The notes: a model not told the origin generated them from the sequence alone. 64,000 nt of DNA from Solenopsis invicta (GCF_016802725.1 NC_052666.1:30036997-30100996); one strand, 5' to 3'. Shown: positions 1-13,259, numbered from the stretch's first letter. Program-made: numbers and translations.

Positions 1-647
1 GTGAACGCACGGTTACAGCACGTACATATGTTGCAAACAACGATGTAGGTGTTCGACTGATAATGGCCGGATGGATATGGATGATGATAACTCGACGTAT
101 CGATTGTGCACGGATGAGATACCTCGCAATTCGCGAACCGTTTAATATTTCATCTCGGCCGTTATTCCTTTGCGCACGAGAGAACAAATTCGCGATCCTG
201 CAACTCGCCTGTCAACGGGTAGAGCCAGGCATTCAAGTCGCTTAGGTTACGAAGAGATCGATTCGCGGCACATACATACATGCGGCATTTATTTATAACT
301 TGTATACTTGGTCTCTCCGCTCGGCCGAGGGTCGTTCACTCGTAAGTGTGTTATCGATTACGATAGTACGAAAATTTGGGATTATTCATTTCAAGTCCGG
401 CCAAATTTTTGTTCCCGTATAATATAGTTATTCGTATTCGTACGACAAGCTGCAAAGCAAATGTAGCCTCGGTCAAACTTATTGTTAGTCGAAAACATTG
501 GGTTTCCATTAAATTGGATTTGATTGAATCAATTAACAATACGTCGATATACTTGCGAGAATAGTGATTATTAATTGAAAATCATTTTAATTACCTTTTT
601 GTTATAATAATGTAATCTACATATTAGAAAACATATAATCTGTACTC

Positions 648-935
648 ACATAGAAAAAATTTAGTATCAAATAAAATATTATTGTCTCATATTTATAACA
701 ATATAAAATCTCTTGAAAAATTTAATAATTTTAAACAGATGTAACTTATTTATATGAAACAATTTTGTACAGTTTCATTAAAAAATGTATGTTCTTTCTT
801 TATTCAATAATAATTTTCATGAGTTGATAGGAAAAAAATATCGAATAGAAAATAATATCTTTAAACCCAGAGAATTACACTTTTTTAATACTATTATTAT
901 CAAGATATTCATATGTTATTTAGAGACTCCTTTAA
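648..935. mobile_element. repeat copy related to 35099-35510 and 48265-48530
   Basis: Shares AATTTTCATGAGTTGATAGG and AATAATATCTTTAAACCCAGA with the 48.3 kb copy. A 68-codon frame across it (785-991) is a by-product of AT-rich repeat DNA. Confidence 0.55.
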
Positions 936-1288
936 TATTGAAATCATTTAAAATTAGAATTAAAATTATATGTGTAAAATCGAAAAATTGAAATACATTA
1001 AGTTGGTGCATACGAAATGTTAATTTTAGCTAACTGAAAACTTTGGTATCACATTTAACCATATTAGATTTTATAGTATAATTTTACAATTTAATGTTAT
1101 TGTTATAATTACTTACTGTGCTCATAAAGCTTTTTTGATACTATTTAATTGTTTTATGTAACTTTAGAGCGTTATTCATATTTTTTTATCGTTAATATTA
1201 TTATGAAACAATTCACCCACATAATTAAGAATCTTTTTTCCTAAAAAAATTTTTTTTAGTTTTTTTTTACTACTTTATAGATTCCAAC

Positions 1289-1723
1289 CCAGCTGCCACA
1301 CATTAGTTCATTAAATATCTTCAGATTTTTTGCTAGGAAAATTGAATATTCATATAAGGCCTTTTTTTAACAAAATAAATATCCTGAAAATATTCTTTTT
1401 AAAGATATACTGTCTTAAATATCTTAATAATATTTATCAAAATTATATATATAGAATAAAATATTCTCTGCATTTGGCATGGTATTCATGGTAATCGTTA
1501 TTTTCGAATATAAATATATCTATTATACAAGATTCTTGAATATTCAGAAAGTCAAATTTGGTAAATATTTCATGAAACATACATAATATTATTCAATTAT
1601 GAATATTCGAAGTTAAATTACAGAGAAAATTCAATATTCCTGTAACAATATTAGAATCTTCATTTACAAATATTCGCGAGTAGAATTTACAAAAATGTAG
1701 AATCTTTTCTGTGTGCTGGCTGG
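1289..1723. mobile_element. inverted-repeat element with CCAGC termini and many GAATATTC palindromes
   Basis: The left end CCAGCTGCCACACA and right end TGTGTGCTGGCTGG are imperfect inverted repeats. The interior contains at least seven GAATATTC-like palindromes (for example near 1345, 1540 and 1603). No coding capacity and no clear target duplication. Probably a non-autonomous DNA transposon. Confidence 0.55.
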
Positions 1724-2407
1724 AAAAGTGTTAAAATAACTGAATTAATGCTGTTTTAATGTAAAAAGGTCTTATTAAATATTGTTTTAAACCATATTTA
1801 ATAACATAAAACAAACTTTTAATAACATAAAATTTGTATTAAACTCGAATTAACATTCGGTGAAATTTTACTTGTAGCAGTACTCTAAAGTTAATGTTCC
1901 GAATAATATATGAATTCTGCTGAAATTCGTATAATTTTCTTATAAATTCAAATTAGACAGTAATAATACTGTAGCTACTCGCAATATTAACAGAACTTCC
2001 TGTAGAGATCATTAACAGAAGGAAAGTGCAGCGTTAGTTTCAGAAAAAAGTTCATATAAGAAAATTATGCACATTTAAGTAGAATTCAAACTCATATTAA
2101 ACTTTAAATACAATATACAATGCGCCTTTGAGAAAAGTTTTATGGACACAACGTAAGTATAATGATAGGCGATCAAATTACAAATAAAATTTTTATATAA
2201 TATTATAAAGCTAATATGACCGAAACAGTGACATCAATATTTTCAATTAGCGAAAATTCGATATTTTTTATATACCAACCTAATAATGTTGAAATACAAA
2301 TATAACATTTTGCTAGAATTTGTTTTTAATAACGAATTCGATTGGACGCATTAGTGCGCACTGGTGAATATTTAAGCCCTTATACGCAAATCGACATAAA
2401 GATAGAT

Positions 2408-2408
<1 letters not shown>

Positions 2409-2450
<42 letters not shown>
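2409..2450. repeat. TA microsatellite
   Basis: About 20 TA units after GATAGATAGA. A 99-codon frame across it is not a gene. Confidence 0.95.
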
Positions 2451-2453
<3 letters not shown>

Positions 2454-2794
2454 ATATAAACGGATTAGAGAAAATCCTCAGTATACTTTATTCTTTATTC
2501 TTCTATTTGATTAAAAAATATATTTTATTATTCGAGATATTTGTATTTCACTTTTATACTTACAAAGACAAAGATCGGTGTTCAGTAGCTTTAATAATGT
2601 ATTACGGTCGAAATCACTATAAGATCAAACTTAAAAAATAAAAAAAAAAATTATATTCTTGCTTTATATATGAGACAATTGTTTATTTCATACCAATTTC
2701 TTCTATACAAGAGTAATAAATCTTTAAATATTGAAAGAAAGAAATAATAGCGAGTCATAGATTTTATTTTATTATGTTCAATATTGTGTTTTAT

Positions 2795-3175
2795 CAGAGA
2801 TGGGAAATAACGCGTTACAAGTAACAAGTCATCGTTTCTTTTATGTTTTTATAATAACAATTTGACGTTACAATTTTTTATAACGATAATAATAACATCA
2901 AAATTGGAATAGTTACTTTTAACAAGTAATTTGTTATCATTATGCGTTTTATTAAAAAGAGTAATTTGTTTGTTGATTCGTTACGTAACGAGTAAAGTTA
3001 CAAATCAGTATTTTCCAATGAGTTAAGTGTAATGATAACAATTTAATTATCAAACTATTCCGATCTTAATCTTACTGTTGAAAATTGTAACGTTATTAGC
3101 AAATTGTTATTATAAAAAAATAACGGTAACGAGTAACGGCGTTATCTGTAAGTAATTCGTTACATCACAGCCCTG
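2795..3175. mobile_element. palindromic hAT-like MITE rich in GTAACG blocks
   Basis: Left end CAGAGATGGGAAATAACGCG, right end CGTTACATCACAGCCCTG; inverted ends of about 18 bp with mismatches. Inside, AACAATTTG and GTAACG blocks are arranged as inverted copies around the centre. The 8-bp flanks (TGTTTTAT and TATATTTT) agree at 5 of 8 positions, so a hAT-type duplication may have decayed. 381 bp. Confidence 0.7.
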
Positions 3176-5799
3176 TATATTTTTTTTATATAATATTATA
3201 TAACTCGAAGAGATAGTTTCGCAGGTGTGGCAACTCGATTAAGTGACTTCTATTGATCAGTGGTTACTTCTTCAGAAGAACATTTAAGAAATTACGGGAT
3301 TAAAGGGCACGCACAAACGAGTTTAGATCGCAAAGTTTTAAAACTAGACAATTCCATTAAAGCGTTCGAGGAGAATTGATCTCGTTGTAACGGATCATAA
3401 GGAAGTTGGAAGTTTTAATCGACTTTAATAGACACTTTCGTTAATTAATTGCTCCGCACGCTTTCGCGAGGAAACTATTCGCACCACGCGCTCCTCTCTC
3501 GCGTTCTTCACTTTGTTCACGTGTAACTAATTCTGCAAAAGAATTGCACTATGTACTTTAATAAATTGGGGAAAAAAGAAATTCCTCATTTTTAATCAAA
3601 CAGATAAGAATCTACACGATATCGATAAATATATAATCGAAAGCCGCAAATTTTACGAGTAAAGCGAACTCCTTGCTTTCATTACATCGAAATTACGGAG
3701 ACAATATAATAACGCGTACTGCATAATGTATTATTGTCTAATAGACATTCATCGTTTTTATCGAGAAATATTCCCGATCAATAGTAATTATGAAGCAATA
3801 GTAGCGATCAAAGCAAAAAGGTTCGCTTTCGCTTACATGTAGAAAAACTTTTCAACGACACGCGCGTATGTGCGACTAATAAAAAAACATTGTTTCTCGT
3901 TTGAAAAATAATTCACAGATTTATTGAACGATCGAATGAGTGTTGGATAAAAAACTGTTAGAAGAATCAAATCTTGATCTAGAGACTCGGACAGATATCT
4001 TTAAGAGAGACTGGAAGCGGAAGCGGAAGAAAGACGGAGACGGAGAAGTGGTTGAATCAATATCGTTAAAATTAATACTGTTAAATTAATCGCGTGCCGC
4101 TCGAGAATTGCAGAATTTCGTTAGACGTTACGATAGCTGCCAACGAGAATACTAACGGACAGAACTCATTTGGGAACTGTCAAACTCGAATCATTCCAAG
4201 CTATTATCGATAATGATATTTATTCTCGGATTGCTAAACTGTAATTGATGAAGTTTAACAGCTTTACGAGCGACATCCGTCATTATTCTTAATCTTAATT
4301 ATAAAAATAAAATAATAAAATAAATTGCGCATAAATGTAAGAATTCATTTTGTTTGAGCTTTTAATCAAACTCAACAGTACGAACAGTCCTGTACATATT
4401 ATTAGTGTATGTGTAAATATTCGTATTATATGCATATACTGAAAGCTTTTACAATTTTCAAAACAGGCAAAGAATAATTAAATATTGTAGATTTGTAAAT
4501 GTATGTACACTACCACACTCAAAAGTTTCAGTATACCTTATGTTTTTTGTTAACAATTCCATTCTTTATTCATAAAATATGGAATTATGATACATTTGTT
4601 TTTAATTTTCAGTTGCATAAGGTTATAAATTAAATAATTTTCAGATTAAAAATAAAAGAATATATGATAACTAGGCTTGGTAAAAAGTATTTTTTAATAT
4701 AAAATACAAAATATTGGCAACTTCGATTTAACATGTAAATTGTATTTTGTATTTCAAATCGAAAAATTGCTAATATATTTGTATTTTTATAATTGAAATA
4801 TTAAGTTTGCAAATATTTTTTTGCCTGATGATAACTTTATACTTTATAAGAAATAGAATAAGTGACAAAAACATAAAGCATTGTGCACTTTATTAATGAA
4901 AGAAATATATATAAAAAAACCATAGATCAAGAATATAAAATATCTAAAAATTTCTTAATCTAAATCCGCCTGAGAAAATTAGTGGAGAAGCATCAAGCTT
5001 ATTATATATATATATTTTTAATATAAGAATTTTTAAGAATAAAATATTCTCCTAATAATCTTTCTCCCAACAGTAATTATGATTGTCCCTATACCAATTC
5101 TATATATAGAAGAGCATAACATATATTAGATCCAAAATCTTTTCCGTGCATGCAAAAAAATGATAGAATTCATAGTAATAGATAATTTGAATAATTTGTT
5201 TAAATATCGCTGATAATTAAATATATAATATTCCAATATCCCCTTTGAGATTATTTAGAAAGGATACATTTGGATATTTTCTACGCATATATCGCGATTA
5301 TGAATTAATCTATAATCTATTTAAATCTGTGAATAGTAATCCCAGCATACATAATGATGTCGATTTGTCGCGAGTTTCTCGTCATTAGCTATATCATTAT
5401 TGATGATCAAAACGTCAATGGAACGTATAAATAACGTCAAAATGTCACATATCGATGACATTTAAATTCATCTAAAAAATATTATTTTCAATCAAATATG
5501 TACGTTAAAAATAAAATGAATTTTATTGATTAACATCACGTTCCAGAAGACCCACGACAAAATTATGAACAAAAAAAGTACAAAACAAAAAAAGAATTCA
5601 TGATCTTTCCAAGCGGTTATTCTTTCCAATCCATACTAGGATAGTTTTTAAATGATTTATAGACATAACGACTATAGTTTTGTTGGGAAAATTCAATTAA
5701 TTTTTGGAAAATTTACGTACAATCGAGAAAATCCGCAAAAAAATTGAAAAACTCCGTTTCTTCCAAGTTTTTAAAACTATAATAATGATGTATTATAAA

Positions 5800-6800
5800 A
5801 CGATAAAATTACGTGAAGAGACGTATATTGTGGGTCACTCGAGCGGTTAGAAAAATACGTACTTTCGACATCATTATGTTTGTTGGGAACGTTAGGCGGC
5901 TAGAAGCCGAAATGTTATCATCGAGCATAATCGCGAGGCGTCGCCGATACGGTGCCAAGGGTCAACAACCGTTCCTGTTAGACGATGTTAATCCTTAATC
6001 GAGACACGGGTTCGTGCTCGCAAGGCGTATTCCATCCGGACACGTCAGGTCCACTCCACTTAACCCACGGCCGTACAGATAAAGGTTTCACGATTATGAT
6101 AAATGCGAGTTCCGAGCACACAGGAATTAGGTATCGTTTAGCTTATGTAACGGGCGAAGCGGCGAATTTTATCTCGGCGTGCAAGCACACACGCACACAC
6201 ACACACACACACACGAAGCCGAACGTGTGCGATTTAAACGTTTCCCTTCGCCCTCCCTGTGTTTCGTCCGCGCACACGGTATCCCGGCAAATTACAAGTT
6301 ACACGAAGCTCGAGCCCAAGATGTTAAATGCTGCTGCATTTAGTTCCTACCCCGATGCGCACGCGATACCGGGGTGCAACGCGCGCGGTTACAGTTTTTG
6401 CGTTCTAATTCCATCCCAGCCGGATTTCCAGATCGGTCGCGAACTTTCCGGTGCAAAGTGTCGTCGGGGCAAATGCCCCGACTTTGCATTCGAGGACATT
6501 TTCGGAATCCTCTCGTTGCGCGAGGGAACGTGCCCGTAAAAGGAAGCCGTTGCGCTATTATTAGAATGGGAACGGGAGATCCATCGATAAGATACGGGAG
6601 ACAAATGTGTCGCCGTATACGTGTTATTAACATCGGAATTCCGGAAGCCACGCCGACGCGAAATGTTTCACGTTTCCGCACGCTTGTTAGTCGTTACTTG
6701 ATTAGGAGCCAATTAGATGGCACACACAAGCGTCCCGCTTTCACAGGCAGCAGTGCATCCACGTGCAAATTTGTAATTACGCATGTAATGTAATGCTCCT
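5800..6800. other. GC-rich island with a 184-codon open frame, function unknown
   Basis: A 1 kb GC/CpG-rich block. The longest ATG-initiated frame of the window runs 5985-6539 (+, 184 codons), but it crosses the AC microsatellite (His-Thr run), overlaps frames of 113 and 139 codons on the other strand and in another frame, and shows no known motif. I read the block as non-coding, possibly regulatory. Confidence 0.45.
6186..6214. repeat. AC microsatellite
   Basis: CACACACG then about 11 AC units; encodes a His-Thr run in an overlapping open frame that I do not accept as a gene. Confidence 0.95.
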
Positions 6801-7066
6801 CAAAGCCGTAAATTGTTTCTTGGACGACAACATGGAATGCTGTAACAACGCGGTCAAAGTAGTAGGGTATAATGATACAACCCTTAACATATATTTTTAT
6901 TTTTCAAACACACAACGTAAAATCGAACGTTTAAACTCTAGCGCAAAGAAAGTTTACAATCTAAAGTTTAGTTAAGATATAAACGTGAAAAAGAAATTAT
7001 TGTTGTGACCAAAACTGTAATTTATTTTGTTTCAGAAAAGTGTTTGAAAATGTGCCGCAATAAGTA

Positions 7067-7375
7067 CACTGTATTACAAATAGATAGCAAAATTTAATGT
7101 AATGTAATGAAAGCAAATCTCGAGCAGGTACATTAAAAATATTTAATGTTGTCAAAGGTGCATTAAATTTCATGCAGATACTACAATTATAGATACATTA
7201 AATTTCATGTAACTGTTTAACTTCTCAGACAATACGAAGTCTAATATCAATTCACGAGACATCTTTGAAACATCTATTTTTGAAAATATATCTTAAAGAC
7301 GTCTTATGACCCGATTTTAGACTTCGTGTCGTCTGAGTTAAAAATACATTAAATTTTATGATATTTTTAACAGTG
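7067..7375. mobile_element. TA-flanked MITE, CACTGT termini, with inner hairpin
   Basis: Begins CACTGTATTAC and ends TTTTTAACAGTG, with TA on both sides. Near the right, AACTTCTCAGACAATACGAAG (about 7218) and CTTCGTGTCGTCTGAGTT (about 7322-7339) form an inner inverted repeat. Several ACATTAAATTTCATG blocks repeat inside. 309 bp, no coding. Confidence 0.65.
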
Positions 7376-9079
7376 TACGGTTCTGAACATAGTTAGGCAC
7401 AATTTGTATTGTTATTTCCCGTAATAAATTTTTATTTTTTTTTATTCCCACAATAATTTTTAGTGTCATCTCGCGATGACAGAAAAGAACTTGACGAAAA
7501 GAAATGTAATATTGTCATTAAACATTATAGTCGAAAATGTACCGTGTTCAAATTTGTATATAAACATTTCATGTAATATCACGTTCAAAATTGTACATTC
7601 AAAATTTTATTGTTTTGTCCCTTGAACAAAAGAGTTTTTTTGATTAAAAAAAAAGAAGAGCTTTCCGTACAATTTTTACGCAGTGAAATTAACAAGCAAA
7701 CGATTTTTGACATCATATAGTGAGATCAGATTTATGAAACTCGGACCTCAAAAATTTCATTTTGTTCAAAATTGACCTTTTGTTCGAAATTGTATCACTT
7801 TACTGTGTACGTCGTACGTGGTATTTCTCTCATCCGTCCCCGTCCTTACTTTTACGTCCTTTCCCTGCGGAAAACCATGTCATAATTTATTTATGAAAGG
7901 ATTTGAATTTTTCACGAGTCGTTCCTACGTAGTGCAAGACTTTTCTACGAATATTGTTGAATAAACCTCTAATTTTGAAATTTGTATCCATTATTACTTT
8001 TTAACTTTTTATTTTAGTAGCTCAAATAGGATTTAGACGATTTGGAGCTTACGTCAGATTTCAGGGTAAAATTTTATTTATAATTTTGCACCGTTTTGTG
8101 TGTGTTACAATAAATGTACGTTTGATGCATCTGTTATTTTCAAATCTCTTTGGTTTTCTACGAAATGTAAAATTGTACCAGGAAAAATGCTTTATTGTAT
8201 GGACCAAAATTTCGTTATAATAACAAAATAAATTGGTTAAAATGTATCAAATAAAAGTATTTAATGAGTATAAACAAATGTTTTTTTTTATTCATATGTA
8301 TTTTGCAGTTTTGTTTTGTTAAAACAAAATATTTGTTTGCTATTAAAAATTGCCTCAGCTAAACGGATCTATAACTTAGTTTTCCACGTTTCGTTTCAAG
8401 GTTAATTAAATACATTGCTTCGCACTATAATTTACCTGCTTCATATTAATTCTTTTGAATATTTATTGTTTACTCTGATAAATATATGTATTCTACATGT
8501 TCTACTTTACTTTAATAAAATTATTGTATCTTATATTTATATATTTTAATTGATGTTAATATTTAATACTATTGTCAATACTATTGTATGTTTTACTATT
8601 TTTTAGAAATCGCTGCACTCAATGAAATTATTGTTAACATTATTTTACTGAAAACATTAAACTTTTTCTTCGTACAAATAAAAGTTCATTTCAAATTTCT
8701 AAACACAAATTATAGAGCATTAAAAAAATGAATTTTAATTAAATTATACACTGGAAAGAGTTTAGTAATGGCTATGAAATGTTGACTGAAATAGTGCTAA
8801 TTATTTGGTTAATGTAATCAAAATTTTGCTTTTCTAAATATTTTGTAAATATTACTAAATTTAATTAGACTTACTAAATATTGAGAAAAATAAAATTATT
8901 TTTGGTTTGCTGGTGGACCACGAGCGACATAAGCGATATTTTTATCTCGTATTTTCGGAATGCTTATAAAATGTTTCTCTCACTTTCTTACGATAATAAA
9001 TTACATAAACACACTCTGTAATATAATCGTTTAATGCCACGCTTGTTTCGCTAAATTATTATATGCATGAAGGGATTAA

Positions 9080-9269
9080 CTTTTGGCTGGAATTCGCGAG
9101 ATAAAACTACCTTGAAATAATTATGAAGAATGCTGTAAAAGGTTTTGACATTCCAGCAACCAATTTGTGCGTCCTACATAATTATTTTCACTGTCTGACA
9201 TAGTTATTTTCATTTGTATCGGTTAGATTTGTAGAGAATAACTTAGCAGAAAAAAATGTTTTTTCCGTG
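9080..9269. mobile_element. partial MITE copy, CACGGAAA family
   Basis: The right end TTTTTTCCGTG is followed by TA. The core AAATAATTATGAAGAATGC and its inverted partner CTACATAATTATTTTCA are recognisable. The left terminus is not found. Confidence 0.55.
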
Positions 9270-9449
9270 TACGAATTTCATCTAAATAATATGTTCATTT
9301 TTTACATGAGGGTTCGCATAAGAGAAAAAGAGCGAGAAAAAGAGAAAAAATAATGCAAACAAATAATTGTTATTTTGCCCGAAGTATCAAACAGATGTAG
9401 CTAAATTTCAATTGCACTCGGAAATAAATTCGCGAAGCGGAACAAAATA

Positions 9450-10350
9450 TATATTACGCAGCAAATTTCGAAACGTGCATTACGTGTATTACAAATAAAG
9501 AGGAATTATCACGTCGTAACCGGCGGGTCCGGCCGGGAATACGTTGATATCTCGCGCGCGAGTAGATGGAACAACACGCCGTATCTCGGCGTCTGGAGGC
9601 GCTGCGTCATCCTATCGGGTTGTCTCGCGTCGGTCAGTAATCGAGGTGGCGATAATTTATGCGTAGGGTAAAGTGCGCGGCGCGGCGCGGCGTCTCGCAA
9701 TAATTTATTCCACGGAAAGATCTTGCGGTCCCCTAGCGAGAGATTTCCAGCGGATTAGAGGCGAGGAGAACGATAAGTCGACCAGACGTATACGCGTCGC
9801 GGTGTGCAACGCGCGAAATGATTCCACGTCGTTCGTCGCGCGCGACCAATCATAATTATTATTCACGAGCTCAATTAGTGTGTCACGTCGTTAACGAGGT
9901 TGGACCGCGGTGGCAGCAGCCGGTGTCGGCCGTCCCAGGGCAGCTTAATTTAACAATGTCGCGCCGCCGCGCGCCGCCGCGCGCCGCCGATCTCGATGCC
10001 GACAACGACGACGACGGCGGCGATTTGAAAGTTAATTAATTTGTCGTTGAGCCGCGTTCGGTGCAACAAACTGTCGCCGTGACCGACACTTTTGTCCTCG
10101 CGACACCGGCCGACGCAACGCGTCGCGTCGCGACGCCAGAGCAAAGCCTTGATCCCGCTTCATTTGTTATCCTAATGCGCGCGATTAATTTAGCGGCGCG
10201 TGATTACGCGCTCCCGTGCATGATAAATAAAAGTAGTATTCGCAGCCGAGATCGATATCTACCGCAGCGAATAATAAATTTACGGAGATTTATTGTCGAA
10301 ACTGTCGCGGGATAAGCCGGAACCTATTAATAACTTGCAGGTTGAAGGAA
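9450..10350. promoter_or_regulatory. GC/CpG-rich island with TAATTA-type sites, candidate enhancer or promoter
   Basis: CpG-dense DNA containing three tandem copies of the 10-bp unit GCGCCGCCGC (9961-9990). It is interspersed with ATTAATTA/AATAATTTATT homeodomain-like sites (for example 10033, 10183). Open frames occur on both strands (up to 84 codons) without splice borders. The regulatory role is inferred from composition only. Confidence 0.3.
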
Positions 10351-11540
10351 TCGAGACAACATTTCAAATCTAATAACAATAATAATGAAATGACAAATGT
10401 GCGAAGTAATTAAATCATAATATATTAATGAGTAATTAACCCTTTGAGTATTGCTAGCACACATACGCTAAGAGTAAAAAGAATCAGTGCTCAGTAAGCA
10501 GAAAACGTTGAAGCAACATTTAGAAGTATTTTTAGACGATTTAAAATAATATCGTATAAACATTTTGAAAAAATTATTCAATACACATGAATTTTTACAA
10601 AATTGTAAAAATATTTTAAAAACGTCATCTTCAAGTCATGATCATAATTTGGTTATACTGATGTTGTGTACAACGTTAAATACGACATATCTGAAAACAG
10701 TCTGTTGCATGTTAGTAAATTGTAATTACATAATAGTAATGATTTTATGCTGTTATATATTACTGGGTATTTTAGTCCTGATTACATAAAAGTGTTTCTT
10801 CGTTGCGCTGTTACGTACGGAAAGGGTTGCGGAAGTTCTCCAGCTAGAAAACGTGAAGGGAAATCACACAACTTTTCTTTCGTGTATATTTTTTAACAAA
10901 GCGACTTTTAGCGTTGCTAAACTTTAATAAATCATGATAAACCAAATTTTTAAAAATATTTTCTTTATAATTTTAATACAGAAGAAAATGAAAAGAAATT
11001 GTTTGCACTAATAGTTTAAGTATCAAGTTGTTACATAAGTTCTCCCTATTCTTCTTTGAATAAAACATACAATTGGAAGTTAACGTCATATTTGAAGAGA
11101 ATTGTATAATTAATTTCATATTCTCACACGAAAACGATACAGTAAAACTTTATTTCCTGAAATGTTCTTTGTGAACGCCATATTCTGTCTTATGAATTTA
11201 GTTTCTTTAAATTTTCGTGTTGTTTGTGATTAAATTACACAAAGTTCTCATAAAGCTCAATGCTATTTTAAAAAGTACATTTTAATAAAAACTATACGAT
11301 TAAAAAATTAAAAAAGAAATTAAAAATGACTACATACAGAAAAATACTAATTCTACGACCAAGGGAAGTGATTATTCAAGTTACCTTTTCTCTTTTACTA
11401 AATAATATCTTTTATCGTTTATTTTTAATAAAAAATAATTTCTTGATAATAGTCTAAAAACTTCATCACAAATTTTAGAAAAAATTTATTAACATATATA
11501 CCGAAAAAAAAAGAATTTATACTTAAAAAAAATTATATTA

Positions 11541-12060
11541 GATGATAAATTTTATGTAGTTGACGTTTGGAACGTTCTTGGAGCGAAAATGAAAATGTGT
11601 TTTGTGCCAAATATATAAGCACGACGATAACCTCTGAGGATTACGAAAGTATTAAAAAAACAGTTCACTGATATTTGAAGTCTGGAGATGTTCCGTTTAA
11701 CCGGAAATAATAACGTATAATAGCAAGCATGGGAATAAAGACTCCTATACGCTTTTCTTATTTTGTACCAAAATGTAAAAGAGTGAGGACAAGCTTTAAG
11801 GCTCTAAAAGTAGAAATCTGCGATTAAAAATTTCTATCTATCTTTCTTGCCAAAATGTACTCGTAAAAGAATGAGGACAAGCTTTAATTCTCTAAAAGTA
11901 AACAAAAAATAATTTGTTGGAATTAAATATTAATAAAATGTTTTTTTGATACTTTCGTAATCCTCAGAGGTTATTCTCGTACTTATTATATATTTGGCAC
12001 AAAACATATTTTTATTTTCGCTCCAAGAACGCTTCAAACTTCAACTACATTAAATTTTTT
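11541..12060. repeat. inverted-repeat element with ~110-bp arms
   Basis: The left arm (11541-11653) and right arm (11948-12060) are reverse complements with few mismatches; landmarks are AACGTTCTTGGAGCG (left) and CGCTCCAAGAACG (right), and CCTCTGAGGATTACGAAAG against CTTTCGTAATCCTCAGAGG. Between the arms are two imperfect direct copies of about 50 bp (around 11775 and 11855) sharing GAGGACAAGCTTTAA. It ends about 25 bp before the mariner fossil. It could be a non-autonomous DNA transposon, or a hairpin source of small RNA if transcribed. Confidence 0.8.
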
Positions 12061-12082
12061 CACTTTTTGATCTGAAAAAAAA

Positions 12083-12603
12083 ACTGCAGCTGAAGCACAT
12101 CGATTAATTTCTAAAATAATAGTATTTCTTATAGTAAACAAGCTCCATTAGAAAAAAAAACATGTAGAAATTGATTTAAACGATTCAGAGATGGTAAATT
12201 CAGTGTAGAAGACAAAAAAACATCCAGGGCAGCCAAAAAAGTTTGAAGGCGCCGAATTGCAAACATTGTTGGATAAAAATTCAATTCAAACATGCATAAA
12301 ACGCCTCGAACCAACAACAATTGTACCGATTGAAAGCTGAATCGATGCGAAAAAAGCCAGTGATCGACGCAAAGTTATTCTTTTACACGCCGCGCAACCA
12401 CATGTTGCAAGAAGCACTATTCGCGAACTCGAATGAGAAGTTCTCTCACACTTAGCCTATTCTTCAGACTTGGCCCTATCAGATTACCACCTTTTCCGAT
12501 CGATGCAATGTGTGCTTGCCAATACACATTTCTCTAATTGCGAATAAATCCGAAAATAGTTGGACAAATTTTTCTATCGTCGCGAAATTCAACTTACGCC
12601 AAA
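12083..12603 (+). pseudogene. degenerate mariner transposase fragment
   Basis: Translated pieces in shifting frames match mariner transposase. TAAEAHRLIS (from 12083) is the N-terminal helix-turn-helix start; DGKFSVEDKK and a frameshifted GAELQTLLDKN follow (12189-12290). Then comes a jump to the C-terminal part: VILLHAAQPHVARSTI (12373 on) and LAYSSDLALSDYHLF (12453 on). The middle third, including the first catalytic Asp, is deleted. The LHDNARPH motif has become LHAAQPH, losing the second Asp; the final Asp (SDYHLF) survives. A Trp codon near 12437 is now TGA. The copy is dead and old. Terminal repeats were not identified; a separate long inverted repeat abuts its left side. Confidence 0.85.
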
Positions 12604-13259
12604 AAAATAATACAAAACAATAAAAAATATTTTAATTAATATATTGATTCAGATTGAAATAAATTCACTTTTCAAGCAAAAAACGGCGAAAATTAAGTTT
12701 AACACCTAATAAAATTGTATTTTTAAAAAAGTCAGAATAATAAGCAAATCGAATTTGCTTAAACTTAATATTTTTAACTGAAGAATTAAATTATGAGAGA
12801 ATTCAGAATGCATTTTGAATAAATTTGATCCTTGTGATAAACTTAGATGTGCGGATATATAAACTTAAGAAATAATTAAAATATATAAATAATATATTTA
12901 CTGAATTTAAATATATTTTTTTTCTATATACAAAAAAATTATTATTTGTTTCAAGTAAATGATGAGTGTATTTTAAGACCATCATCATAAAAATATACTT
13001 CGTATTCTTGAATAAATAACAAAGATAACCGTTAAATGAAGAATCTTAAATGAAGAAATTAAAAAATGGAGTACTCGCTTTTCTTACGAAAAGGAATAAT
13101 ATTTCTCTCTGCGTGTACACATTAATTATAAACTTATTCTCTAAAAATTTCATCAAGTCCTCACGTTCCACGGAGAGACTGAGAAAGCTCTTAAAAAATT
13201 TCCACACTCGTTGGGAAAATATGCAAGCGATTTTTGCAAACGTATGAATAAAATTATGA

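Larger units (their letters stand above)
1..5800. other. AT-rich repeat field, no gene found
   Basis: Apart from a moderately GC-rich first 350 bp, this is AT-rich non-coding DNA with the repeats listed separately. A Tc1-like terminus may lie near 4511 (CACACTCAAAAGTTTCAGTA), and a self-complementary AT block at about 4675-4795 looks like another decayed MITE. Open frames here are under 100 codons and simple-sequence driven. Confidence 0.7.
6800..9450. other. AT-rich non-coding stretch with decayed MITEs
   Basis: Holds the MITE at 7067-7375, a diverged palindromic relative at about 8750-8920 and a partial copy at 9080-9269. A polypyrimidine-AG at about 7035 is not followed by coding sequence. 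Confidence 0.7.
10350..13250. other. AT-rich stretch around the mariner fossil
   Basis: Contains the long inverted repeat and the mariner pseudogene. Nothing else recognised; open frames are under 75 codons. Confidence 0.7.
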
